From Thermohalobaculum sp035512995 (GTDB taxonomy: Bacteria > Pseudomonadota > Alphaproteobacteria > Rhodobacterales > Rhodobacteraceae): a DNA stretch of 18,548 nucleotides. Numbering within the stretch: the first letter of the stretch is position 1; every line of letters starts with the position of its first letter. Shown here in pieces: positions 1 through 7,639 of this stretch. Below the pieces are notes generated by a model that was not told where the DNA came from, ran no database searches, and saw only the letters and a program-made list of their open reading frames with translations. The position numbers were made by a program, and so were the translations under genes. The DNA lies in NCBI GenBank assembly GCA_035512995.1, contig DATKCY010000016.1:1-18548 (forward strand), in the 5' to 3' direction.

Positions 1-972
1 GAGGTCGCCCGCGATGCCCGCGACCGCGCCCTTGGCCGCCTTCATCTTCTTCGCCACCGCCGCGAGCGCCTCAGGCCAGCTCGCGGGCCTCAGCTTGCCG
101 GCCTCGCGGATATAGGGCCGGTCGAGCCGCTGCCGGCGCAGGCCATCGCAGATGTGGCGCGTCTTGTCCGAGATCCACTCCTCGTTGGTGCCGTCGTGCA
201 CCCGCGGCAGGACGCGCATGACCTGCCGCCCGCGCACGTCGATCCGAATCGAGGAGCCGAGCGCGTCCATCACGTCGATCGAGGGGGTCTTCCTGAGCTC
301 CCACGGCCGCGCGGTGAAGGCATAGGGACGATTGGTCAGCGCGCCGACCGGGCAGAGGTCGACAACGTTGCCCTGCAGCTCCGAGGTCAGCGCCGCGTTC
401 AGGTAGCTGACGATCTCGCCGTCCTCGCCCCGCCCGGTCAGCCCCAGCTCGGGGACCCCGGCGACCTCGGTGATGAAGCGCACGCAGCGCGTGCAGGCGA
501 TGCAGCGGGTCATGTGGGTCTTGATGAGGGGCCCCATGAAGGGCTCCTCGACCGCGCGCTTCGGCTCGCGAAAACGGCTGAAGTCGACGCCGTAAGCCAT
601 TGCCTGGTCTTGCAGATCGCACTCCCCGCCCTGGTCGCAGAGAGGGCAGTCGAGCGGGTGGTTGATGAGCAGGAACTCCATCACCCCCTCGCGCGCCTTC
701 TTGACCATGGGCGAGTTCGTGCGGACCTCGGGCAGCTCGCCGTCCGGGCCGCCGCGCAGGTCGCGGACCTGCATGTGGCACGACGCGGCGGGTTTCGGGG
801 CGCCGACCGGCTCGACAAGGCACATGCGGCAGTTGCCGGCGATCGACAGCCGCTCGTGATAGCAGAAGCGCGGGATCTCGACGCCGTTGATCTCGCAGGC
901 CTGGATCAGCGTGAGCTGCGGGTCGGCCTCGACCTCGCGGCCGTCGAGGATGAATTTTCTGGGCTCGGCCAT
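1..972 (-). CDS. nuoG: NADH-quinone oxidoreductase subunit G (NuoG), N-terminal 324 codons
   Basis: This is the iron-sulfur subunit of complex I that relays electrons through the peripheral arm. It starts at the ATG at 972 (N-terminus MAEPRKFILDGREVEA), with an AAGGA-type ribosome site about 9 bases upstream, and stays open to the left edge, so it is partial. Visible ligands: C37, C48, C51 and C65 for the 2Fe-2S cluster N1a; H105, C109, C112 and C118 for N5; C157, C160, C163 and C207 for N4. Residues from about 215 enter the molybdopterin-oxidoreductase-like domain (RPWELRKTPSIDVMDALG). Family members are usually near 680-700 residues, so about half is present. It lies 68 bases after the lipoprotein gene and is the last nuo gene in the window. 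All expected cluster ligands are present. The identification is certain. Confidence 0.97.
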   Translation of the reverse strand, partial: MAEPRKFILDGREVEADPQLTLIQACEINGVEIPRFCYHERLSIAGNCRMCLVEPVGAPKPAASCHMQVRDLRGGPDGELPEVRTNSPMVKKAREGVMEFLLINHPLDCPLCDQGGECDLQDQAMAYGVDFSRFREPKRAVEEPFMGPLIKTHMTRCIACTRCVRFITEVAGVPELGLTGRGEDGEIVSYLNAALTSELQGNVVDLCPVGALTNRPYAFTARPWELRKTPSIDVMDALGSSIRIDVRGRQVMRVLPRVHDGTNEEWISDKTRHICDGLRRQRLDRPYIREAGKLRPASWPEALAAVAKKMKAAKGAVAGIAGDL

Positions 973-994
973 GGGCTCGGGTCCTTGAGGCTAG

Positions 995-1020
995 GCGCCG
1001 CGCGGGGACTGCGCGGGCGC
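995..1020 (-). other. GC hairpin in the spacer before nuoG
   Basis: GCGCCGCGC at 995-1003 can pair with GCGCGGGCGC at 1011-1020 around a 7-base loop, with one bulged base. It sits in the 68-base gap between the lipoprotein stop and the nuoG ribosome site. No T-run follows on the minus strand, so it is more likely an mRNA stability or processing structure than a terminator. It could also be chance in such GC-rich DNA. Confidence 0.25.
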
Positions 1021-1040
1021 TGTGAAGCTCGTTGCGGCGC

Positions 1041-1421
1041 TCACGCGCCGACGCACCGTCCGAAGACGGTCCAGGCGTTCGTCGCCGGGTCGTACTGGCT
1101 CGTCGCTTCGCTCGCCAGCCGGAAGGCGGCGCCATCGCAGAGCTCGTTCGAGCCGTAGAAGGCGACCGCGGCCTCGGCCTTGGCCCGCCCCCCCTCGCCC
1201 GCGATCGTTCCGGCGGGCGCCGCGTTCGGCCCGGCGGTCGGCCGCGCCGTCACCGCGAGCGTGCCGAGGCTGTTCGGCCCAATGTGGTGGAAGTAGTAGA
1301 CATTCGTGTCGTTGTTTGCGACCTCCGCGGGCACGCGCGCGTAGGTCTCCGCCGGCGGTTCCGGCGCCGGCGCGGCACAGGCGGCGAGCAGGAGCGGCAC
1401 GAGGACCACCGGCCGCCTCAT
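1041..1421 (-). CDS. Small lipoprotein of unknown function within the nuo operon
   Basis: 126 residues, starting at the ATG at 1421. The N-terminus MRRPVVLVPLLLAACAAP is a clean lipoprotein signal: two arginines, a hydrophobic stretch, then a lipobox L12-A13-A14-C15. The mature protein would therefore be acylated on C15 and face the periplasm. After a Pro/Ala/Glu-rich linker comes a compact domain with two further cysteines (NELCDG and the C-terminal GRCVGA) that could form a disulfide. The same frame extends upstream to an ATG at 1520, but that would bury the signal peptide behind 33 residues of poor codon usage, so I prefer 1421. The start overlaps, as ATGA, the end of the small ORF before it. 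I recognise no family. The position between nuoF and nuoG suggests co-expression with complex I; any functional link is inference. Confidence 0.7.
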   Translation of the reverse strand: MRRPVVLVPLLLAACAAPAPEPPAETYARVPAEVANNDTNVYYFHHIGPNSLGTLAVTARPTAGPNAAPAGTIAGEGGRAKAEAAVAFYGSNELCDGAAFRLASEATSQYDPATNAWTVFGRCVGA

Positions 1422-1520
1422 GCGCACCGCGCCTCGCGCCACGCCCGCGCGTCCTCCGGATGCCGGCGATCGAACCCGGTGAAGGTCCTCGACGACGATG
1501 TTGGCCACCTCGTCGGTCAT
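1418..1520 (-). pseudogene. About 33-codon small ORF after nuoF, apparently broken by a one-base frameshift
   Basis: An ATG at 1520 follows the nuoF stop by three bases, and a GGAG lies 6 bases before it. The first 15 codons (MTDEVANIVVEDLHR) have G or C in almost every third position. At the GGG run at 1475-1477 that bias moves to another frame, which reads FDRRHPEDARAWREARCA and stops at a TGA (1418-1420) overlapping the lipoprotein start as ATGA. Skipping one G would give a 33-residue acidic/basic peptide coupled at both ends to its neighbours. As written, the first frame instead runs on into the lipoprotein gene. The break could be a sequencing error, a real mutation, or programmed frameshifting. 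I recognise no family. Confidence 0.45.
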
Positions 1521-1523
1521 CCC

Positions 1524-2811
<1,288 letters not shown>

Positions 2812-2819
<8 letters not shown>

Positions 2820-3006
2820 CCGTCCTGTCCCTCGCCTGGCGCGTCTCGGCCGCCTGCTCGTCCTCTTCCATGCCGCGGAACGGGTCGGGCGCGCCCGCGG
2901 CCGGTCCCTTGCCCGCACGGTGCGGCCTGGTCCCGGTGCCGAGCCCGAAGACCGCGAAGCCGCTGGCCGGGCGCAGCGGCACGTATGCGCGCGGCGTGTC
3001 AGCCAC
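2812..3006 (-). CDS. 64-residue hypothetical protein between nuoE and nuoF
   Basis: This frame starts at a GTG at 3006 and ends inside the nuoF start (8-base overlap). Third codon positions are strongly G/C throughout, as in the flanking genes. The product begins with a hydrophobic-aromatic part (AYVPLRPASGFAVFGLGTG) and ends in a charged tail (MEEDEQAAETRQARDRTDA). No membrane segment or known motif is evident. The GTG has no convincing ribosome site. An ATG at 3034 overlaps the nuoE stop as ATGA but is out of frame by one base; removing one G from the GGGGG run at 3012-3016 would join it as MSAAVTGAPVADTPRA. The true start is therefore uncertain. Function is unknown; small extra ORFs between nuo genes are common in Alphaproteobacteria. 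Confidence 0.55.
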
Positions 3007-3030
3007 CGGCGCCCCCGGTCACGGCCGCGC

Positions 3031-4290
3031 TCATTCCGTCCGGCCCGCGAGCGCGCGCGCTTGGCCGACCCAGTCGTCGCGCTCGAACCGGCCGCTGAGC
3101 CCGAGGCGCGCCTCGACCCACGCGATCTCCTTCAGCCCGAAGCTCGCGATCTGGTCGTAGTGCCAGATGCCCGCCTCGTTCAGCGCCGTCTCGATCTTGG
3201 GCCCGACCCCCTTCAGCGCCTTCAGGTCGTCGGCCCGACCCTCGCGCGGGCGGTCGAGCAGCCAGAGCGGCCGTCCCTCCTCGACATTGCCGCCGCCGGG
3301 GGCGGCCCCGCCCTTCCGGTCCTCGGCCACGCCCGTCGGTTCGAGCCGCGGCATCTGGTCGGCATCTCCGGCCTCGAACGGCACCTCCTTCGGCGCCTTC
3401 TCCCGGTCGGGGTCGACGTCGTGGCGGTCGGTCTCGCCGCCCTCCACGCCCTCGATCGGAACGTCCGATTCCGCGCCTCCGATGTCCGGCTTCTCGGCCA
3501 TCTTGTCGGCCGACGGCGAGTCGACGAAGCGGTCGCCCCTGTCGGGCGCGGCCTCGGGCGGGGGCGGCTCGGGGGTCTTCTCGCCCTCGGCCGGCACCTC
3601 GGGCGGCGGCATCGCCTCGTCGCCGCGGATGCGCGCGACGGTGTCGCCGAGTTCGTGGGCAAGCCGGACGGACGCGTTCTCGTCGTGATAGCGCTCGCCG
3701 TCGAGCGAGGTCAGTCCTTCGGCCGGCTCCGACGCGAAGCGCCCGTTCTGCGGGCCGGGCGTCGGCACCTCGCCGCTTGCCAGGGCGTCGATGATCTCGC
3801 CCAGCCGCTCGCCCGTCAGGTCCTCGTAGTAGTCCTTGCCGATCTGCACCATCGGCGCGTTCGAGCAGGCGCCGAGGCACTCGACCTCCTCCCACGACAG
3901 CTTGCCGTCGGCGCTGAGCGCGTGGGCCTGGGGCGCGATCTTCTCCCTGCAGACCTTTATCAGGTCGTCGGAGCCGCAGATCATGCAGCTCGTCGTGCCG
4001 CAGACCTGCACGTGAGCCGCCGAGCCCACGGGCTTGAGCTGGAACATGAAATAGAAGGTCGCGACCTCGAGCGCGCGGATCGCGGGCATGTCCAGCATGC
4101 CCGCCACATGCTCGATCGCGGGCTTCGTGAGCCACCCCTCCTGCTCCTGCGCCCGCCAGAGCAGCGGGATCACGGCCGAGGCCTGCCGGCCCGGCGGGTA
4201 TTTCCGGAGCTGCTTCTCGGCCCACTCCTGGTTCGCGGGCGTGAACGCGAAGCTCTCGGGCTGCTCGTTATGGAGACGGCGCAGGCTCAT
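3031..4290 (-). CDS. nuoE: NADH-quinone oxidoreductase subunit E (NuoE) with long C-terminal extension
   Basis: 419 residues. Residues 1-175 are a standard thioredoxin-like 24-kDa complex I subunit. Its 2Fe-2S (N1a-type) ligands are C97 and C102 (VCGTTSC) and C138 and C142 (ECLGAC). The usual bacterial NuoE is about 160-240 residues, so some 240 residues are extra. Residues 175-345 are a low-complexity Pro/Glu/Asp-rich linker. Residues 353-415 form a compact helical domain containing LKALKGVGPKIETALNEAG, which looks like a helix-hairpin-helix. Such extensions are known in some alphaproteobacterial NuoE proteins; their role is not established. The ATG at 4290 overlaps the stop of the DUF559 gene as ATGA, and the stop overlaps an ATG at 3034. 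The NuoE identity is certain; the tail's function is unknown. Confidence 0.96.
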   Translation of the reverse strand: MSLRRLHNEQPESFAFTPANQEWAEKQLRKYPPGRQASAVIPLLWRAQEQEGWLTKPAIEHVAGMLDMPAIRALEVATFYFMFQLKPVGSAAHVQVCGTTSCMICGSDDLIKVCREKIAPQAHALSADGKLSWEEVECLGACSNAPMVQIGKDYYEDLTGERLGEIIDALASGEVPTPGPQNGRFASEPAEGLTSLDGERYHDENASVRLAHELGDTVARIRGDEAMPPPEVPAEGEKTPEPPPPEAAPDRGDRFVDSPSADKMAEKPDIGGAESDVPIEGVEGGETDRHDVDPDREKAPKEVPFEAGDADQMPRLEPTGVAEDRKGGAAPGGGNVEEGRPLWLLDRPREGRADDLKALKGVGPKIETALNEAGIWHYDQIASFGLKEIAWVEARLGLSGRFERDDWVGQARALAGRTE

Positions 4291-4793
4291 GCAGGCTCTC
4301 CGAAGGCGACATCGAGGGCGTCGAGCGCGACGCTGCGACCGGCGCCTCCGCCCCCTGCAAGCGCCTGGGCCGGAGCAGCGAAAGGTCCGGTGGACCGTTC
4401 GCCCGACCCGAGGGACAGGGAGGGGGTCCTACGCGCGGTCTCCGCCAGCACGGCCGCAATGGCGGCCAGCACGCCCTCTGCGTTCCTCAGAACCTCATTG
4501 TTCCAGAAGCGCAGGACGGTGACGCCACGCGCGGTCAGTGCTCGTGTCCGCCGAGCGTCGGCCTCCGTCCGGAGAGCGTGCTGACCGCCGTCCAGCTCGA
4601 TCGCGAGCTTCGCCGCCGGGCAATAGAAGTCGACGATGTACCGGCTGTCGATCACCATCTGCCGTCGGAAGCGAACCCCGAGCGCGTCGCGCCGCAGCAG
4701 GCTCCAGAGGCGCCGTTCGGCATCCGTCATGTCGCGGCGCAGCCGGCGGGCCCGGACGACGAGCTTCCCGTCCCGTCGAAATGCGAGCTGCAT
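4287..4793 (-). CDS. DUF559 (Vsr/restriction-endonuclease-like fold) protein inserted between nuoD and nuoE
   Basis: 168 residues from the ATG at 4793. Residues 13-118 match the DUF559 family: RRLRRDMTDAERRLWSLLR, then VRFRRQMVI, YIVDFYCPAAKLAIELDGGQH with the acidic pair near E67/D69, and VLRFWNNEVL. The family has a very-short-patch-repair/PD-(D/E)XK-like fold and is presumed to bind or cut DNA; no substrate is established. The ribosome site (GGAG, 5 bases before the ATG) comes from the flank of an upstream palindromic repeat. A GTG at 4951, overlapping the nuoD stop, is in frame but would translate the repeats. Residues after about 122 (TPSLSLGSGERSTGPF) look like translated repeat sequence, including a GGTCC-ggt-GGACC palindrome at 4384-4396, so the C-terminus is probably not ancestral. 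The stop overlaps the nuoE start as ATGA. It is unrelated to complex I and looks like an inserted cassette. Confidence 0.85.
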   Translation of the reverse strand: MQLAFRRDGKLVVRARRLRRDMTDAERRLWSLLRRDALGVRFRRQMVIDSRYIVDFYCPAAKLAIELDGGQHALRTEADARRTRALTARGVTVLRFWNNEVLRNAEGVLAAIAAVLAETARRTPSLSLGSGERSTGPFAAPAQALAGGGGAGRSVALDALDVAFGEPA

Positions 4794-4807
4794 CCCCTCT
4801 CCCCCGA

Positions 4808-4830
4808 CCCCTCTCCCGCGGGGAGAGGGG
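4808..4830. repeat. Perfect GC palindrome (10-bp stem, 3-base loop), DUF559-side copy
   Basis: CCCCTCTCCC at 4808-4817 pairs perfectly with GGGAGAGGGG at 4821-4830 around GCG. Its left flank (CTCCCCCGAC) supplies, on the minus strand, the GGAG ribosome site of the DUF559 gene. The flank-plus-stem resembles, in inverted orientation, the copy at 4893-4915. It is too regular to be chance and resembles dispersed REP-like elements. Confidence 0.75.
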
Positions 4831-4892
4831 GGCGCGGGCGGCGCGGCCTGGTCGTTGCCCGCCGACGAAGCACAGGCGGCGCGGCCGGGGCT

Positions 4893-4915
4893 CCCCCCTC
4901 CGCTTCGGAGGGGGG
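4893..4915. repeat. Perfect GC palindrome (10-bp stem, 3-base loop), nuoD-side copy
   Basis: CCCCCCTCCG at 4893-4902 pairs perfectly with CGGAGGGGGG at 4906-4915 around CTT. The right flank GTCGGGGGGGAGG is close to the reverse complement of the left flank of the other copy, so the two form an inverted pair about 62 bases apart within the 152-base nuoD-DUF559 gap. There is no T-run, so it is unlikely to be a simple terminator, although it could attenuate or protect the nuo mRNA. Confidence 0.75.
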
Positions 4916-4945
4916 TCGGGGGGGAGGCACTCTCCGGGCGCTCCG

Positions 4946-6184
4946 TCACCGGTCGATCTCCCCGAACACGACGTCGACCGAGCCGAGCACCGCCGAGACG
5001 TCGGCGAGCTGGTGGCCGCGGCAGAGGTGATCCATCGCCGCGAGGTGCGGATAGCTCGGGGCGCGCAGCTTGGCCTTGTAGGGCTTGTTGCTGCCGTCCG
5101 AGACCAGATAGACGCCGAACTCGCCCTTCGGCGCCTCGACGGCCGCGTAGCACTCGCCCTTCGGCACGTGGAAGCCCTCGGTGTAGAGCTTGAAGTGGTG
5201 GATCAAGGCCTCCATCGAGGTCTTCATCTCCTGGCGGCGCGGCGGAGCGATCTTGTTGTTCAGGGTCATCACCGGCTCGCCCTTGCACTCCTCGAGCTTG
5301 TCGAGCGCCTGGATCATGATCTTGGTCGACTCGCGCATCTCGAGCATGCGGCAGAGATAGCGGTCGAAGCAGTCGCCGTGCTTGCCGACCGGGATCCTGA
5401 AGTCGAACTCGTCGTAGCACTCGTAGGGCTGCGCCCGGCGCAGGTCCCAGGCCCAGCCCGAGCCGCGCACCATGACGCCGGAAAAACCCCAGGCCTGCGC
5501 CTCCTCGAGGCTGACCTTGCCGATCTCGACGTTGCGCTGCTTGAAGATGCGGTTCTCGCTCAGGAGCCCGTCGAGGTCGTCGAGCACCTTGGGGAACTCA
5601 TCGCACCAGGCGCGGATGTCGTCGCAGAGCTCCGGCGGCAGGTCCTGGTGCACGCCGCCCGGCCGGAAATAGGCCGCGTGCAGCCGCGCGCCCGAGGCCC
5701 GCTCGTAGAAGATCATCAGCTTCTCGCGCTCCTCGAAGCCCCAGAGCGGGGGCGTGAGCGCGCCGACGTCCATCGCCTGCGTGGTGACGTTGAGCAGGTG
5801 GTTCAGGATCCGCCCGATCTCGCAGTAGAGCACGCGGATCAGCGAGCCCCGGCGCGGCACGTCGGTGCCGGTCAGCTTCTCGATCGCCAGGCACCAGGCA
5901 TGCTCCTGGTTCATCGGGCAGACATAGTCGAGGCGGTCGAAATAGGGCAGGTTCTGCAGGTAGGTGCGGCTCTCCATCAGCTTCTCGGGGCCGCGGTGCA
6001 GAAGCCCGATATGCGGGTCCACGCGCTCGACGATCTCGCCGTCGAGCTCGAGCACCATACGGAGAACGCCATGCGCCGCAGGGTGCTGCGGCCCGAAGTT
6101 CATGTTGAAGTTGCGGATGCGCTGCTCGCCGGAATGCGCCTCCGCCACGTCGACCGTGCTGCCGATGCCGTCGTCGCGCCGCAT
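4946..6184 (-). CDS. nuoD: NADH-quinone oxidoreductase subunit D (NuoD), 49-kDa subunit
   Basis: 412 residues, complete. This hydrogenase-like subunit forms the quinone pocket with NuoB at the base of the peripheral arm. NFGPQHPAAHGVLR (residues 29-42) carries the conserved His34/His38 loop, and NLPYFDRLDYV (78-88) carries the conserved tyrosine (Y87) expected at the quinone headgroup. The C-terminus ends in the canonical GSVDVVFGEIDR. The ATG at 6184 is preceded by a strong GGAGGT at 5-base spacing, which lies in the last codons of the upstream small membrane-protein gene, so translation is probably coupled. The next gene downstream is the DUF559 insertion rather than nuoE directly. All family landmarks are intact. 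Confidence 0.98.
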   Translation of the reverse strand: MRRDDGIGSTVDVAEAHSGEQRIRNFNMNFGPQHPAAHGVLRMVLELDGEIVERVDPHIGLLHRGPEKLMESRTYLQNLPYFDRLDYVCPMNQEHAWCLAIEKLTGTDVPRRGSLIRVLYCEIGRILNHLLNVTTQAMDVGALTPPLWGFEEREKLMIFYERASGARLHAAYFRPGGVHQDLPPELCDDIRAWCDEFPKVLDDLDGLLSENRIFKQRNVEIGKVSLEEAQAWGFSGVMVRGSGWAWDLRRAQPYECYDEFDFRIPVGKHGDCFDRYLCRMLEMRESTKIMIQALDKLEECKGEPVMTLNNKIAPPRRQEMKTSMEALIHHFKLYTEGFHVPKGECYAAVEAPKGEFGVYLVSDGSNKPYKAKLRAPSYPHLAAMDHLCRGHQLADVSAVLGSVDVVFGEIDR

Positions 6185-6185
6185 G

Positions 6186-6380
6186 TCAGACCTCCGGGCC
6201 AGGACCCGGGCCGCCGTCGCCCGGCCAGCGCGCGAACGCCAGGTACCAGAGCAGCGCCGGAAGCCCGAGCGGGATGATCACCGCCAGCGACCAGTACGGA
6301 TTGAGCCCCGCGCGCGGCAGGATCAGCCAGAGCGGCGGCACGAACGCCGCGCAGTATATCAGGAAGCCGAGCAGGTTCAT
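6186..6380 (-). CDS. 64-residue two-helix membrane protein between nuoC and nuoD
   Basis: The ATG at 6380 overlaps the nuoC stop as TGATG, and the stop is one base before the nuoD ATG, so this is a fully embedded operon gene. It has two predicted membrane helices: LLGFLIYCAAFVPPLWLILP (3-22) and PYWSLAVIIPLGLPALLWYL (28-47), joined by a short basic/polar turn. A Gly/Pro-rich, acidic-ended tail follows (ARWPGDGGPGPGPEV). Codon usage matches the neighbours. I recognise no named family. The overlaps on both sides argue that it is translated with complex I. A role as an accessory membrane peptide or assembly factor is inference only. Confidence 0.75.
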   Translation of the reverse strand: MNLLGFLIYCAAFVPPLWLILPRAGLNPYWSLAVIIPLGLPALLWYLAFARWPGDGGPGPGPEV

Positions 6381-7051
6381 CAGCGCGCCCGCCCCTGCGG
6401 CTTGCTCTCGGACGGCACCGGCCGGCCCGGCTTGTCGGCGCCGGTGCCCTTCTCGTCGCCCGGCAGCACGTAGTGCGCGCCCTCCCACGGGCTCATGAAG
6501 TCGAACGCCCGGTACTCCTGCACCAGGTCGACCGGCTCGTAGACCACGCGCTTCAGGGTCTCGTCGTAGCGCACCTCGACATAGCCGGTGGTCGGGAAGT
6601 CCTTGCGCAGCGGGTGCCCGCGAAAGCCGTAGTCGGTCAGGATGCGGCGGAGATCCGGGTGCCCCGAGAACAGCACGCCGTACATGTCGAAGACCTCGCG
6701 CTCGAACCAGTTGGCCGAGGGATGCAGGTCGACGATCGAGGGCACGACCTCGTTCTCCCCGACGCAGACCTTGAGCCGGACGCGCTGGTTCTGCGGCATC
6801 GACAGGAAGTGGTAGACGACCTCGAAGCGGTCCCGGCGCTCGGGGAAGTCCACCGCCGTGATGTCGATCAGGGTCGTGAACGCGCAGGCGGAGTTGTCGC
6901 GCAGATAGCCGACGAGCGCGACCAGCCCCTGCGGCTCGACCGTCAGCGTGAGCTCGCCCTGCGCGACCTCGTGGCTGATCATCGCGTCGCCCTGGCTGAG
7001 GGCGATCACCTCGCCCAGCTCGTCCAACGCGGTGGTCTCTGGCTCTGCCAT
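6380..7051 (-). CDS. nuoC: NADH-quinone oxidoreductase subunit C (NuoC), 30-kDa subunit
   Basis: 223 residues, complete, and separate from NuoD (not the fused NuoCD of enterobacteria). It is a structural subunit of the peripheral arm that binds NuoD. The family signature is at residues 113-154: ANWFEREVFDMYGVLFSGHP followed by DLRRILTDYGFRGHPLRKDFP. The last 25 residues are a charged, Pro-rich tail of lower conservation (GDEKGTGADKPGRPVPSESK). The ATG at 7051 has a GAGGAGG ribosome site about 10 bases upstream, overlapping the nuoB stop. The start choice matches the family's N-terminal alpha/beta domain. Confidence 0.97.
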   Translation of the reverse strand: MAEPETTALDELGEVIALSQGDAMISHEVAQGELTLTVEPQGLVALVGYLRDNSACAFTTLIDITAVDFPERRDRFEVVYHFLSMPQNQRVRLKVCVGENEVVPSIVDLHPSANWFEREVFDMYGVLFSGHPDLRRILTDYGFRGHPLRKDFPTTGYVEVRYDETLKRVVYEPVDLVQEYRAFDFMSPWEGAHYVLPGDEKGTGADKPGRPVPSESKPQGRAR

Positions 7052-7066
7052 GGGGCGCGCGCCTCC

Positions 7067-7639
7067 TCAGCGCGTGATCGTTCCGACGCGGCGGATCTTG
7101 CGCTGGAGCTGAAGGATCCCGTAGAGCAGCGCCTCGGCCGTCGGCGGGCAGCCCGGCACGTAGATGTCGACCGGGATGATGCGGTCGCAGCCCCGCACGA
7201 CCGAGTAGCTGTAGTGGTAGTAGCCCCCGCCATTGGCGCAGGAGCCCATCGAGATGACGTAGCGCGGCTCCGGCATCTGGTCGTAGACCTTCCTCAGCGC
7301 CGGTGCCATCTTGTTGCAGACCGTGCCCGAGACGATGATCAGGTCGGAGTGCCGGGGCGTCGCGCGCGGCGCGGCGCCGAAACGCTCCATGTCGTAACGC
7401 GGCATCGCGGTATGCATCATCTCGACGGCGCAGCAGGCGAGCCCGAAGGTCATCCACATCAGCGAGCCCGAGCGCGCCCAGTTGATGACGTCGTCGGCGG
7501 TCGTCAGCAGGAAACCCTTGTCCGCCAGCTCGTTGGACAGGCGCGCCGCCATCACGTCCGGGTCCGTGCCGGCGTGCGCCTCGGCCTCGGACGCCGTGCG
7601 CGCCCCCAGCGGCGGCTCGACGGTCCGGGTCACTCCCAT
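7067..7639 (-). CDS. nuoB: NADH-quinone oxidoreductase subunit B (NuoB), cluster N2 subunit
   Basis: 190 residues. NuoB holds the terminal 4Fe-4S cluster N2 that reduces quinone. Ligands are visible: the tandem C69-C70 (FGLACCAVEMM), C134 (SMGSCANGGG) and C164 (VPGCPP). The block RYDMERFGAAPRATPRHSD is also canonical. The start is set at the ATG at 7639 (MGVTRTVEPP). The longer frame upstream is Arg-rich and runs through nuoA, so it is rejected. A GGGAGG lies 6 bases before the ATG. The start overlaps the end of nuoA by 10 bases, giving translational coupling. Confidence 0.98.
   Translation of the reverse strand: MGVTRTVEPPLGARTASEAEAHAGTDPDVMAARLSNELADKGFLLTTADDVINWARSGSLMWMTFGLACCAVEMMHTAMPRYDMERFGAAPRATPRHSDLIIVSGTVCNKMAPALRKVYDQMPEPRYVISMGSCANGGGYYHYSYSVVRGCDRIIPVDIYVPGCPPTAEALLYGILQLQRKIRRVGTITR

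Noticed and set aside
71..1158. Two long frames (one on each strand) over the left edge
   Set aside because: Both lie in the wrong frame against NuoG, whose iron-sulfur ligands are all intact in the frame starting at 972.
1450..1490. CCGGGTTCGATCGCCGG, resembling a tRNA T-arm on the minus strand
   Set aside because: The stem does not pair over five bases and no acceptor, D-arm or anticodon arm surrounds it; codon bias indicates coding DNA.
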